NCBI GenBank assembly: GCA_016222945.1
Contig: JACRPY010000006.1
Location: 186,001-250,000, forward strand
Length of the DNA: 64,000 nt
Direction: 5' to 3'
Source: Methanobacterium sp.
GTDB taxonomy: Archaea; Methanobacteriota; Methanobacteria; Methanobacteriales; Methanobacteriaceae
Position numbers and translations under genes: made by a program. A model generated the notes under the pieces. It saw nothing but the letters and a program-made list of their open reading frames with translations, was not told the origin of the DNA and did no database searches. Shown here piece by piece: positions 25,227 to 35,188 of the stretch (position 1 is its first letter; each line of letters starts with the position of its first letter).

Positions 25227-26900
25227 ATGAACAATTTAAAAGACATTGTATACAAATATGCTCTTCAAAATGCCGTGAAACATAAAAAAAATGCTCAAAA
25301 TGGTGCTGTAATTGGTTCAATTATGAGTTCTCATCCAGAATACAGAAGGGAAGCTAAAGAAGTTTCTAAAACTGTGGGTGAAGTTTTAAATAAAATAAAT
25401 GCCATGACTCTTGATGAACAAGTTAGAGAACTTGAAAAATTAGGTGGCATGATAGAAGAGAAAAAAAAGGTTTCTAAAAAGGGGCTTGCTGACCTTCCAA
25501 ACGTTAAAGGAAAAGTAGTTTTGAGATTTGCTCCAAATCCAAGCGGACCTCTCCATATTGGTCATGCAAGAGCTGCGGTTTTAAATAATGAATATGTGAA
25601 AAGGTATGATGGTAAATTAGTTCTACGTATTGAAGATACAGACCCTCGCAGAGTTGATCCAGACGCTTACAAAATGATAGATGAAGATCTGGCCTGGATG
25701 GACGTTAAAATTGATGAAAAAGTTATCCAAAGTGACAGACTTCCTATTTACTACGAATATGCCGAAAAACTCATTGAAATTGGCGGAGCATACATGTGCA
25801 CATGTGAAGGTGGTGCATTTAAAAAATTAAAAGATGAATCAAAATCATGCCCATGCAGAGATTTAAATATCGATGAAAACCTTAAACGCTGGAAGGAAAT
25901 GGAAAATCTGTCTGAAGGAGAAGCAGTACTTCGAGTTAAAACAGACATAAATCATAAAAATCCGGCAATAAGAGATTTTGTTGCAATGAGGGTTGTAGAT
26001 GCTGAACATCCTCGTATCGGATTTAAATATAAAATTTATCCTATGATGAATTTTTCTGTAGCAGTAGATGACCATTTACTGGGAATAACCCATGTATTAC
26101 GTGGAAAAGACCATCTTGCAAACTCAGAAAAACAGGAATATCTTTATAATCATTTTGGATGGGAAATACCTGTTTTTATCCATTATGGACGGCTTAAAAT
26201 GGAAGATATTGCATTAAGCACATCTAAAGCAAGGGCAGGTATTGTGGAAGGCAAATATTCTGGTTGGGACGACCCAAGGCTGGGAACAATAAGGGCCATC
26301 GCTAAAAGGGGAATAATGAGGGAAGCGATTTACAAATTAATGAATGAAATAGGTACTAAAATAGCAGATACAACTGTAAGCTGGAAAAAAATATATGGAT
26401 TAAACCGTACAATCCTGGAAGAAACAGCAAACAGATATTTCTTCATATGGAACCCAGAAGAAGTTAAAATAAAGGATCTCCCTGAATCTGCTAAAGGAAT
26501 TATAGAAAGACCGTTACATCCAGACTTTTTAGAACGTGGAAACCGCGAACTTCAATTTAATGGTGAAATTTATCTTGTAAAAGAAGATATAAGAGAAAAT
26601 AAGATGTTAAGACTTATGGATGCTGCGAATATAATCTTTAAAGATGAAAAAGCTGTTTTTGAAAGCTCAGGATTTGAAGAAGCAAGAGAAGCAGGTGCAC
26701 AGATTATTCACTGGATTCCCAAAGAAGGCAATATAAAAACAGAAATAGTAATGCCTGATGCAAGCATTATAAAAGGATTAGCAGAGCCTTCATGCTGTAA
26801 ATTAAAAGTAGATGATATTGTACAGTTTGAAAGGTTTGGATTTGCTCGTTTAGATGAAATAAATGAAAATAAGTTAAGATTTTACTTTGCGCATAAATAA
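25227..26900 (+). CDS. gltX: Glutamyl-tRNA synthetase, archaeal type
   Basis: The enzyme charges tRNA-Glu. In this lineage tRNA-Gln is also reached through mischarging and amidation. The 557-residue class I synthetase has an archaeal N-terminal domain (1-90), the HIGH motif in RFAPNPSGPLHIGHARAAVL, the LRIEDTDPRRV loop, the KMSKS-like ALSTSKARAG and a beta-barrel anticodon-binding C-terminal half. A zinc-binding-type Cys cluster (MCTCEGG, SCPCRD) lies near residues 190-212. Confidence 0.95.
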   Translation: MNNLKDIVYKYALQNAVKHKKNAQNGAVIGSIMSSHPEYRREAKEVSKTVGEVLNKINAMTLDEQVRELEKLGGMIEEKKKVSKKGLADLPNVKGKVVLRFAPNPSGPLHIGHARAAVLNNEYVKRYDGKLVLRIEDTDPRRVDPDAYKMIDEDLAWMDVKIDEKVIQSDRLPIYYEYAEKLIEIGGAYMCTCEGGAFKKLKDESKSCPCRDLNIDENLKRWKEMENLSEGEAVLRVKTDINHKNPAIRDFVAMRVVDAEHPRIGFKYKIYPMMNFSVAVDDHLLGITHVLRGKDHLANSEKQEYLYNHFGWEIPVFIHYGRLKMEDIALSTSKARAGIVEGKYSGWDDPRLGTIRAIAKRGIMREAIYKLMNEIGTKIADTTVSWKKIYGLNRTILEETANRYFFIWNPEEVKIKDLPESAKGIIERPLHPDFLERGNRELQFNGEIYLVKEDIRENKMLRLMDAANIIFKDEKAVFESSGFEEAREAGAQIIHWIPKEGNIKTEIVMPDASIIKGLAEPSCCKLKVDDIVQFERFGFARLDEINENKLRFYFAHK

Positions 26901-26925
26901 TAGTTGATTAATAGGAGTGTTAAAA

Positions 26926-28158
26926 ATGGTGCAGATTAATGAAAACTATCTATTGCTTAAAAGCAATTATATCTTTGCAGAAATTGATAATCGTGTTGAA
27001 AAATATGAAAAAGAAAATCCTGATGCAGAAATAATCAGAATGGGCATTGGTGATGTCACAAAGCCATTAACTAAAGCTGTAATTGATGGATTCAAGCAGG
27101 GTGTAGATGAAATGGGTCATGCTGAGACATTCAAAGGCTATGGACCATATAGAGGTTATGATTTTTTAATTGAAGAAATTATAAAGAATGATTATACTCC
27201 TCTTGGAATTCAATTAGACTCTGAGGAAGTATTTGTAAGCGACGGTGCTAAACCTGATACTGGAAATATTCAGGAAATATTTGGTATGGACAATGTTGTA
27301 GCAGTAACAGACCCTGTTTACCCAGTTTATGTTGAAAGTAATATCATGGCAGGTCGTGGTGGCCAGATGGGAGAAGATGGAAGATATCAAGGACTTGTTT
27401 ATCTTCCATGTACTAAAGAAAATGATTTTATCCCTGAACTCCCTAAAACACCAGTGGATTTAATTTATCTTTGTTATCCAAACAACCCAACTGGAACAGT
27501 ACTTACAAAGGAACAATTGGCTAAATGGGTTGAATATGCGCGTGAAAACAAATCAATAATATTATTCGATGCAGCATACGAAGCTTACATACAGGAAGAT
27601 AACATTCCTCACAGTATCTATGAAATTGAAGGAGCAAAAGAAGTAGCTATTGAATTTAGAAGTTTTTCTAAAAATGCAGGATTTACAGGAACAAGATGCG
27701 CTTACACTATAGTTCCTAAAGAATTAATGGGCTTTGATACTTCTGGAAATTCATATTCATTAAATGAATTATGGTTTAGAAGATTGACTACCAAGTTTAA
27801 TGGTGTTTCTTATCCTGTACAGGCGGCGGCTAAAGCAATTTATTCAGCAGAAGGTCAGGAAGAAATTAAAGAATTAGTAAGCTATTATATGAAGAATGCA
27901 GCAATTATCAGGGAAAGTTTAGCTGAACTGGGCTTAAATATTTATGGTGGAATTAACTCGCCTTATATCTGGGTTAAAACGCCAAATAACATGGACTCGT
28001 GGGAATTCTTTGATCTTCTTTTAAACAAAGCACACGTGGTAGGAACACCAGGTGTAGGTTTCGGGCCAAGTGGTGAAGGTTATTTTAGAATAACAGCATT
28101 TAACACCCTTGAAAACACTAAAGAAGCTATGGATAGAATATCTGGTTTATCCTTCTAA
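26926..28158 (+). CDS. dapL: LL-diaminopimelate aminotransferase
   Basis: This PLP enzyme converts tetrahydrodipicolinate directly to LL-diaminopimelate for lysine synthesis, the variant used by methanogens, plants and chlamydiae. ATG 26926 lies 6 nt after GGAGTG and gives 410 residues beginning VQINENYLLLKSNYIFAEI. The GTG at 26917 overlaps that binding site. Landmarks are RMGIGDVTKPL, FKGYGPYRGYDFL, YPNNPTGTVLT and the PLP lysine in FRSFSKNAGFTGTR. Confidence 0.95.
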   Translation: MVQINENYLLLKSNYIFAEIDNRVEKYEKENPDAEIIRMGIGDVTKPLTKAVIDGFKQGVDEMGHAETFKGYGPYRGYDFLIEEIIKNDYTPLGIQLDSEEVFVSDGAKPDTGNIQEIFGMDNVVAVTDPVYPVYVESNIMAGRGGQMGEDGRYQGLVYLPCTKENDFIPELPKTPVDLIYLCYPNNPTGTVLTKEQLAKWVEYARENKSIILFDAAYEAYIQEDNIPHSIYEIEGAKEVAIEFRSFSKNAGFTGTRCAYTIVPKELMGFDTSGNSYSLNELWFRRLTTKFNGVSYPVQAAAKAIYSAEGQEEIKELVSYYMKNAAIIRESLAELGLNIYGGINSPYIWVKTPNNMDSWEFFDLLLNKAHVVGTPGVGFGPSGEGYFRITAFNTLENTKEAMDRISGLSF

Positions 28159-28192
28159 TTTTTATTTATTTTCCTTTTTTTAATTTATAATA
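28159..28192 (+). terminator. T-rich transcription terminator after dapL
   Basis: The gene stop is followed by several T runs, including a final run of seven. Such U-rich tracts are the usual intrinsic termination signal in archaea. It marks the end of the long plus-strand cluster before a large gene-free spacer. Confidence 0.45.
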
Positions 28193-28543
28193 GTTAATTT
28201 GTTTAGTATATCTATATTTATTCTTCAAAATATAAAAAAAGCTTTTTATAATCGTCTTTTAAGGTATATAACCTAAAAATATAAGTTTTATTAATTAAAT
28301 CTCACAATATCTATGTATTTATTTTAATTCCATGACTTTTTATATTTAAAAATACATAAATAAGATTCATTAGTAAGTATATGTTACAACAAATAAAAAA
28401 CAGAGTATTTGAACTTCAATTAAATTCATTGAGGCATTCATTTAAAAGCAAGTGAATAAAAACAAATGCATATTAATGGGACTTTCCATGTATTAAATTA
28501 TTTTGATAAGTAAAGGTTTAGTAATTGGAGAAGATGATATCCT
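28193..28543. other. Gene-free A+T-rich spacer
   Basis: About 350 nt without an open frame lie between dapL and the AAA+ ATPase gene. The stretch holds several TATA-like runs (for example TTTTTATATTTAAAAATAC near 28,337-28,355) and probably the ATPase promoter. No RNA gene, clear repeat or palindrome of the dispersed family was seen. Confidence 0.5.
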
Positions 28544-29872
28544 ATGGATTACTATCATAATGAGAAAATACAGAAAATTTTTAATTATTTAAAGCAACCT
28601 AAATCACTTAAAGAAATAGATCTTTCCAGTACTTTTATTATCAATTTAATTTTAAAATTAGTTTCATCTTATGGTAGTATCAAAGTACTGCAAATACATG
28701 AAATAACGGGCTTAAATATGGATTTAGTGGAAGAATGTATGCGAATTCTTGAAAAAGAGGATTTTTGTGTCCCTACAAGTGGAAGTTTTCTCTTTTCTAG
28801 TGTTGAATACACAGTAACAAAGCAGGGACGTGAAAAAGCAAATAAGATGTTAAGTGAAAACCAGTATGTAGGTTTAGCCCCTGTACCATATGCTCATTAT
28901 CAAAAAATCATGGAAATTCAACTTAAAGACAGATTTCCAACAAAAATTCCTGATGAAGTTATAAAAAAAGCTTTTAAAGGGGTAGTTGGTTCAAAAAAAG
29001 CAAAACAAACATTAGTTGAAGCAGCAATAGGGGGTAATGGGTTTTTTATTTATGGACCTCCAGGAACAGGTAAAACATTTCTTACAAGCAAAATGTCAGA
29101 TTTACTGTCTCCAATTGTAATTCCAAAATTTATAGAATTTAATGAACAGGTAATCCAACTTTTTGACCCGGATTTCCATAGAAAATGCCCTGAACAGCCT
29201 GAAGACCCACGGTGGGTTAAAATATATGCACCATATGTTTTCACTGGTTCAGAACTTACACTTGAAAAATTTGAAACCAGTTATAATCATAACAAGGGAT
29301 TATATGAAACATCTCCCATAATAAAGGCTAATGGTGGAGTTTTACTTTTAGATGATCTTGGAAGGCAGAAAGAAGACCATAACGCGCTTTTAAATAGGTT
29401 AATAGTATCAATGGAAAGTAAAAAAGATATAATCTATATTAAAGGTGCGCCTGTAGTAATTGAAACTCATTTTATACCTGCATTTTCAACTAATTTGAAT
29501 ATAACCATATTTGATGAGGCACACCTTAGACGAGCACCTTTGAATATTCATCTGGAAACACCCTCAACAAACGAAATTATAGAAGTTTTTAAGAATAATT
29601 TAGATGCACTTGGAGAAAAATACGATGAAAAAATGATAAAAAGGTTTGAAAAGGTGTATACTCCTCTTGTTAGTGGTGGAGAGCAGCTTCAACCGACTTT
29701 TGCACATGCAAGGGATATTGCACAGATTGCACAGGCTATACGCATGAGGAAAAATGAGGAAAGAATAACTGAAGAAATCTTAGAAGACGCTTTAAATCAG
29801 CATATTTTAATAGTGCTTCAAAGGAAGTTCACCCCTGATATTTTTGCAAGAATTCTAGAGAAAAAAGGTTAA
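28544..29872 (+). CDS. Winged-helix AAA+ ATPase (MoxR-like), function unknown
   Basis: This 442-residue protein has a winged-helix-like N-terminal half (about 20-100, with TVTKQGREKANKML as the wing) and an AAA+ module: Walker A FIYGPPGTGKTF near residue 165, Walker B GGVLLLDDLGRQKEDHNALL near 265, then LRRAPLNIHLE as arginine finger or sensor region. The DD(L/F)GRQ form of Walker B marks a group of MoxR-like ATPases known in bacteria, none with a firmly known role. It stands alone between dapL and purA with its own spacer. Confidence 0.75.
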   Translation: MDYYHNEKIQKIFNYLKQPKSLKEIDLSSTFIINLILKLVSSYGSIKVLQIHEITGLNMDLVEECMRILEKEDFCVPTSGSFLFSSVEYTVTKQGREKANKMLSENQYVGLAPVPYAHYQKIMEIQLKDRFPTKIPDEVIKKAFKGVVGSKKAKQTLVEAAIGGNGFFIYGPPGTGKTFLTSKMSDLLSPIVIPKFIEFNEQVIQLFDPDFHRKCPEQPEDPRWVKIYAPYVFTGSELTLEKFETSYNHNKGLYETSPIIKANGGVLLLDDLGRQKEDHNALLNRLIVSMESKKDIIYIKGAPVVIETHFIPAFSTNLNITIFDEAHLRRAPLNIHLETPSTNEIIEVFKNNLDALGEKYDEKMIKRFEKVYTPLVSGGEQLQPTFAHARDIAQIAQAIRMRKNEERITEEILEDALNQHILIVLQRKFTPDIFARILEKKG

Positions 29873-30014
29873 CAAAGCTATTTTACTTTGATTATGAATC
29901 TAAAAAGTTATTTTTAAATATATGATCAGAATTTCTAATTTTTTAATAATATGGAAAGGTATTTATTAAGAGCTTCCAAAAATAAAAGAGGCAAAGAAAT
30001 ATGGAGAACTAAAA

Positions 30015-31037
30015 ATGACATGTAGTATATTAGTCGGTGGCGGCTGGGGAGATGAAGGTAAAGGAAAATGTATCACTTACCTTTGTTACAACGATAAACC
30101 TGATATAATAGCAAGGGCAGGAGTAGGCCCAAATGCAGGACATTCTGTCGAATTTAAAGGCGATAAATATGGATTAAGATTAACTCCTTCTGGATTTTTC
30201 CATAAAGACGCAAGATTACTTATAGGTGCAGGAGTACTCGTAGATCCTGAAGTCTTCATGCATGAACTTGATTATTTAAATAAATATAATGTCAGAGGTA
30301 GAACATTCGCAGATTATAGATGTGCAATTATAGAAGAAAAGCATAAAGCACAAGATAAAGCTTCAGATCATTTATCTAAAAAAATAGGAAGTACTGGAAC
30401 AGGATGTGGACCAGCAAACGCAGATAGGGTAAATAGAAGTATAAAACGTGCTGAAGACATTTTGGAAATGAAAGATTTCTTAACTGATGTTCCTCGTGAA
30501 GTAAATGAAGCGTTAGATGATGAAAGAGACGTTTTTATTGAAGGATCACAGGGTTTTGGACTATCACTCTATTATGGTACATATCCATTTGTTACAAGCA
30601 AAGATACAACAGCAAGTACTGCAGCAGCTGATGTAGGCGTGGGACCAACTCGTATTGATGATGTAATTGTAGTATTTAAATCATACATCACACGTGTTGG
30701 AGAAGGGCCATTTGGCACTGAAATTTCCCAAGAAGAAGCTGAAAAATTGGGTTTAGAAGAGTATGGGACTGTAACGGGCAGAAGAAGAAGAGTTGGAACC
30801 TTTGATATGGATCTAGCTCGAGAATCATGCATGATAAATGGAGCTACCCAAATAGCCTTAACATGTGTTGATAAGATTTTCCCACAATGTGAAAGAGTAA
30901 AAGATTATTCAAAACTTTCTGGAGAAGTCAAAAAATTTGTGGCAGAAATTGAAGGAGAAACTGGAGTACCAGTAACCATTATTTCAACAGGTCCAGATCT
31001 TGAAGATACAATTGATTTAAGGGATGAACTTCTTTAA
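30015..31037 (+). CDS. purA: Adenylosuccinate synthetase, short archaeal form
   Basis: The enzyme joins IMP and aspartate using GTP in AMP synthesis. At 340 residues it is of the short archaeal type, against about 430 in bacteria. It has the GTP-binding N-terminus VGGGWGDEGKGKCITYLC, the catalytic-loop GVGPNAGHSVEF, IGSTGTGCGPANADRVNRS, and EGSQGFGLSLYYGTYPFVTS. ATG 30015 has no strong binding site. It converges with the CPBP gene on the minus strand. Confidence 0.95.
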   Translation: MTCSILVGGGWGDEGKGKCITYLCYNDKPDIIARAGVGPNAGHSVEFKGDKYGLRLTPSGFFHKDARLLIGAGVLVDPEVFMHELDYLNKYNVRGRTFADYRCAIIEEKHKAQDKASDHLSKKIGSTGTGCGPANADRVNRSIKRAEDILEMKDFLTDVPREVNEALDDERDVFIEGSQGFGLSLYYGTYPFVTSKDTTASTAAADVGVGPTRIDDVIVVFKSYITRVGEGPFGTEISQEEAEKLGLEEYGTVTGRRRRVGTFDMDLARESCMINGATQIALTCVDKIFPQCERVKDYSKLSGEVKKFVAEIEGETGVPVTIISTGPDLEDTIDLRDELL

Positions 31038-31104
31038 TTATCCCTTAGAAACTATTTTTAATTTATTTTAAATAAATTTAATTTTAAAAAAAAGAATAAT
31101 TGGT

Positions 31105-31905
31105 TTATAAAATAGCACCAATTAGTAATGCAGGAATTACGTGTAGGACGATATCTGCAGAAAAATGCGCAATCATTGCAGATTCTAATCCCTTTTTCCA
31201 GTAAAGCCATCCAAAGATGATTCCACCAACACTGTTTAAAATAATTGTACGGACAATAAGAATTGGAGTTAAAGCTGCCATTGCTGCGACAGTTGGTAAA
31301 TGACCAATTCCAAATATAATCGCTGCTAAAATAATGGAAAACCACATAACTGCTTTTCCTGGTTTTTCAATCTGGATTTTTTTAGTTTTAACAAGTATCC
31401 ATGAAACTATTTTAAAGGATATCCACACTATTAGGGTCATCAAGAATAACCTAAGTAATATTTCTTCATTTATCCCCCCATAGAATGATGCTAGTAATCC
31501 TTGCCATGCTGGAGGAGTGAATTGACTTGCTGTAATATTAATGGCAGCACCTGCAAATGAAAATAGGTAATCTAAGCCAATTATCAAAATACCTGCTATA
31601 ATTCCAAGTCCAACGGATATAGGGAGTATAGATTTAAGGTATTCTTTAACGGGTTTACCTTCAAGCCAACCTTCTAAAATAGGAAGCCCAAGCCCCACTC
31701 TTTTTGCAAAGTAAAGACCTGCAATGATAGCAATCACAAATAATATTAGACTTTGAATAAATTGTCCTAATAATAAAACATAAAGTGGTACAGGTAAATT
31801 TTGGAGTACATTGCTTTGGAGAGTTAGAGTATAGGGTAATACAGTAAACCATCCAAAAATACTCATGATCAATAATATTATAAATAATTTCCAGTTAATC
31901 TTCAT
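31105..31905 (-). CDS. CPBP-family intramembrane glutamic protease
   Basis: This is a 266-residue polytopic membrane protein with about seven or eight hydrophobic segments. It carries the CPBP (Rce1/Abi) motifs: GINEEILLRLFL with the catalytic-type EExxxR, the FGIGHLP motif, and HFSADIVLH. Relatives cleave prenylated proteins in eukaryotes or act in bacteriocin self-immunity and maturation in bacteria. The substrate here is unknown. It converges on purA, and the upstream region faces the ArsR gene. Confidence 0.85.
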   Translation of the reverse strand: MKINWKLFIILLIMSIFGWFTVLPYTLTLQSNVLQNLPVPLYVLLLGQFIQSLILFVIAIIAGLYFAKRVGLGLPILEGWLEGKPVKEYLKSILPISVGLGIIAGILIIGLDYLFSFAGAAINITASQFTPPAWQGLLASFYGGINEEILLRLFLMTLIVWISFKIVSWILVKTKKIQIEKPGKAVMWFSIILAAIIFGIGHLPTVAAMAALTPILIVRTIILNSVGGIIFGWLYWKKGLESAMIAHFSADIVLHVIPALLIGAIL

Positions 31906-32111
31906 TTTTTTTCACCAATCTTTCTTTGAATGTGATTATAGTTTTTCTATTCATATATATTTTTAAGTAAATCCTTAAAAAGCATGTAAATTAATTGCCA
32001 GACCTATAGGTAAATAACTCAAAAAGGTAATTTTAAACAATTAGATATTTCAGATAATATTGATCTGATTTTTTGGTTTTGATCATCATACAATATAATA
32101 TAACGATCGAA

Positions 32112-32139
32112 AAGTATATAAGGATATTCTTATATACTT
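32112..32139 (+). promoter_or_regulatory. Perfect inverted repeat over the arsR-type promoter
   Basis: AAGTATATAAG (32112-32122) and CTTATATACTT (32129-32139) form 11-bp perfect arms around a 6-nt centre (GATATT). The arms contain TATA-box sequence, and the repeat ends 7 nt before the ATG at 32147. A dimeric regulator bound here would block TATA-binding protein, so it is a likely autoregulatory operator of the following gene. Confidence 0.65.
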
Positions 32140-32146
32140 ATGTTAC

Positions 32147-32482
32147 ATGATGTTGAATCCTGAACACTGTTGTGATCTATCAGAAGAATTGGAAGAGCTG
32201 TTTAAAGCACTCGGAAACATCAACCGACTGTTATTAATTTACAGAATGACATCCGGCGAAATAGAAAAGATAAGCGTTACAGAAATGGCACATATGATAG
32301 GTTTAACCCAACCTGCAGCATCACAACATCTTAAAATACTAAAAACTGCCAATATATTAAACGCAGAAAAGAAAGGAAACTACATTTACTATACATTCAA
32401 CCATAGTGCCATGATAAACCATAAAAAAAAGATTGATTTTTTATTTGGATGTGTTTTATCAAAATGCGAAAAAAATGAGTGA
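32147..32482 (+). CDS. ArsR-family winged-helix transcriptional regulator
   Basis: This 111-residue ArsR/SmtB-type regulator contains FKALGNINRLLLIYRMTSGE and the recognition helix-turn-helix ISVTEMAHMIGLTQPAASQH, followed by a beta wing (GNYIYYTFNH). The CC pair at residues 8-9 and the C-terminal CVLSKCEKNE could bind metal or sense redox, but no canonical metal site is certain. Two ATGs in a row (32147, 32150) lie close to the TATA-like operator, so the mRNA may be leaderless. The lon gene lies 150 nt downstream and is a possible target. Confidence 0.9.
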   Translation: MMLNPEHCCDLSEELEELFKALGNINRLLLIYRMTSGEIEKISVTEMAHMIGLTQPAASQHLKILKTANILNAEKKGNYIYYTFNHSAMINHKKKIDFLFGCVLSKCEKNE

Positions 32483-32632
32483 ATAAACTCCAAAAAACAT
32501 GTTAAAAACCAGTTTTTTTAAAATCAAAGAAATAAAGAAAGAATTTTAATTAATCATAGGTAAAAACAAAGATAAAGAGGAACCCGAAGTAAATGGGGCC
32601 AAATACTCTTTACTCTACATAGGAGTGAAACT

Positions 32633-35008
32633 ATGAAAGAAATGAACGTTAATAAAGAATTATCCATATTAGTTATACCTGATACAGTCCTATTACATGA
32701 AACTAATATGACTCTCAAGATAAGTAAAAAAATAGGGAGTGAAATATACCAGCGAGTTGCAAAAGACGATTTTTACGGTATTGCAGTAGCTACTAAAGAT
32801 GGAACTGGAGAATTATACACAGAATCTGATTTATATAATGTTGGAACATTAATTAGAGTGGAAGGAGTCCAAAAATCAAGAGATTTTTATCAAATACGCG
32901 CAGAAATCATAGAAAGAGTAGAAATAGAAAAAATAGTTCCTGAAGGCGTAGATTACAGGGCAACTTATAAATTCGTTCCAGATATCATGGACTTAAACTC
33001 TGAAGAGCAGAAAGAAATGCTAAAACACATAAGACACTTAGTATCAGAGATAAGTGAAAATTTCAAGGGTTCAAAAACTTATGTTGACCATATAAAGAAA
33101 TTAGATGACCTTACAAAGGTTATTGCCTATGTATTTCCATACATGAGATTATCACTTAAAGAAAAACAAGCATTACTTGAAATGCGCTCTTTAAAAGAAA
33201 AAAGCTTAAAATTCATGGACATTTTAATTGAACAAAAAGAATCAATAAAATTCCAAATGGAAATAGCTGCTAAATTCAATGAAGAAGTGAACAAAAAGAA
33301 CAGAGAAACAATGCTTAAAGAGCAGTTAAGAGTTATACAAGAAGAATTAAGTGAAACAGAGGGAGTTTCAGGCAAAAAAGATTACAGGGAACTAATTGAA
33401 GAAGCAAATATGCCTGCAGATGTAAAAGAAGTGGCAATAGAAGAAGTTCACAAATTAGAAAGACAGGGACCTCACAGCTCAGAAGAAAATGTCATCAGAA
33501 ACTACTTAGACCTGTTAGTCAGCCTTCCATGGGGTGAAAGCGAGATTAAAGACATTAACATCGAAGCTGCAAGGAAAATACTGGATGAAAAACACTATGG
33601 GCTTGATAAAGTAAAAGACCGTATAATCCAACATCTTACAGTAATGAAACTAAAACAAAACAAACAAGGATCAATTCTATTGTTAGTAGGACCTCCAGGA
33701 ACCGGTAAAACCAGTTTAGGAAGAAGTATTGCTGAAGCTCTGGAGCGAAAATATGTTAGAATCAGTCTGGGCGGTGTCAAAGACGAATCAGAAATTAGAG
33801 GACACAGAAGAACATATCTGGGAGCGTTACCTGGCCGAATCATCCAGGGAATGAAGCGTGCAACAGAAAGAAATCCTGTATTTATCTTAGATGAAGTAGA
33901 CAAACTAATGGCATCATACAGCGGTGACCCTGCAAGCGCCTTATTAGAAGTTTTAGACCCTGAACAAAACAATACATTCTCAGATCACTACTTAGAAGTG
34001 CCATATGATTTATCTGACGTATTCTTCATTGCTACAGCAAACTCATTAAGAGGTATCCCTGGACCTTTAAGGGATCGTATGGAAATAATCGAAATTGGAA
34101 GTTATACCAACCATGAAAAGTTTCGTATAGCAAAAGACCATTTAATTGAATTGGTACTTGAAGAACACGGTCTGGATAACACCCAGCTTCAAATTGATGA
34201 TGAAGCATTAAAAACAATCATAGAAAAATATACTCGAGAAGCAGGAGTAAGAGGTGTCAAACGCCAATTATCAGCTGTTGCAAGGGTAGCATCAGAAAAA
34301 GTTGTTAGGGGTACAGTTGAAATGCCTTATATGGTCAAAGAAGATATGTTATATGATATTTTGGGTCATGAAATCGCCCAAATTCATCAGGCAGGTAAAA
34401 AAAATCCTCCAGGAGTTGTAACTGGTTTAGCATGGACACCAGTAGGTGGAGATATATTGTTCATTGAAGGTGCTTTCATGCCAGGAACAGGTAAATTAAC
34501 ACTTACGGGTCAATTAGGTGATGTAATGAAAGAATCAGCTAAAATATCCCAAACATTGATTCGTTCAAGATTAGCATTTAACTTAAAGCATGTTGAATTT
34601 GATAAAAAAGATTTACACATACATGTTCCATCTGGGGCTATTCCAAAAGACGGGCCATCAGCAGGTGTGGCTCTTTTAACCACTATTGCCTCCCTTGTAA
34701 CAGGTCATGAGGTAGATTCAAAATTGGCAATGACTGGCGAAATATCACTTCGAGGTGCAGTCTTACCAGTTGGTGGAATTAAAGAAAAAGTTATTGCAGC
34801 TCACAGAGCAGGAATAAAACGTGTTATCTTACCAAAAGATAATAAAAAAGATTTAGATGACATACCAGAAGATGTAAAGGATGAATTAGAGTTTATATTC
34901 GCTGAAACTGTGGAAGATGTTATAAAAGAAACTATTGGTATTGAATTACCTAAACCAATGATGATTGATACACCAACAAATCCTGTAACTGGTGGAACTG
35001 GAGCATGA
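32633..35008 (+). CDS. lon: ATP-dependent protease LonA, bacterial type
   Basis: This soluble AAA+ protease of 791 residues has an N-terminal substrate domain (1-200), a coiled region, Walker A GPPGTGKTS at about 353-361, Walker B PVFILDEVDK, and a Ser-Lys protease domain with S676 (KDGPSAGVA) and K719 (GGIKEK), 43 residues apart as in E. coli Lon. It lacks the membrane segments of the usual archaeal LonB, so it is the bacterial subtype, probably gained by transfer. The start follows ATAGGAGTGAAACT. The ArsR gene upstream may control it. Confidence 0.95.
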   Translation: MKEMNVNKELSILVIPDTVLLHETNMTLKISKKIGSEIYQRVAKDDFYGIAVATKDGTGELYTESDLYNVGTLIRVEGVQKSRDFYQIRAEIIERVEIEKIVPEGVDYRATYKFVPDIMDLNSEEQKEMLKHIRHLVSEISENFKGSKTYVDHIKKLDDLTKVIAYVFPYMRLSLKEKQALLEMRSLKEKSLKFMDILIEQKESIKFQMEIAAKFNEEVNKKNRETMLKEQLRVIQEELSETEGVSGKKDYRELIEEANMPADVKEVAIEEVHKLERQGPHSSEENVIRNYLDLLVSLPWGESEIKDINIEAARKILDEKHYGLDKVKDRIIQHLTVMKLKQNKQGSILLLVGPPGTGKTSLGRSIAEALERKYVRISLGGVKDESEIRGHRRTYLGALPGRIIQGMKRATERNPVFILDEVDKLMASYSGDPASALLEVLDPEQNNTFSDHYLEVPYDLSDVFFIATANSLRGIPGPLRDRMEIIEIGSYTNHEKFRIAKDHLIELVLEEHGLDNTQLQIDDEALKTIIEKYTREAGVRGVKRQLSAVARVASEKVVRGTVEMPYMVKEDMLYDILGHEIAQIHQAGKKNPPGVVTGLAWTPVGGDILFIEGAFMPGTGKLTLTGQLGDVMKESAKISQTLIRSRLAFNLKHVEFDKKDLHIHVPSGAIPKDGPSAGVALLTTIASLVTGHEVDSKLAMTGEISLRGAVLPVGGIKEKVIAAHRAGIKRVILPKDNKKDLDDIPEDVKDELEFIFAETVEDVIKETIGIELPKPMMIDTPTNPVTGGTGA

Positions 35009-35188
35009 ATCTTTTTATGCTCTAAAATCATTTTTAAAGAAAATTAACTTTAAAATATTTCCCATCTACCCTTAAATTAACAATATTGTCATCTAGAATT
35101 GGAGGTTGGATGGGATTCCTCCTTTTTTTAAGTAAATATATCTTATTTTACCTTAAAATTTATTCTAAGCAAATTCAATTCTATTAAT

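Noticed and set aside
31058..31345. Minus-strand frame overlapping the CPBP gene in another phase
   Set aside because: Same strand but different phase from a protein with all CPBP motifs. Tryptophan- and cysteine-rich nonsense composition.
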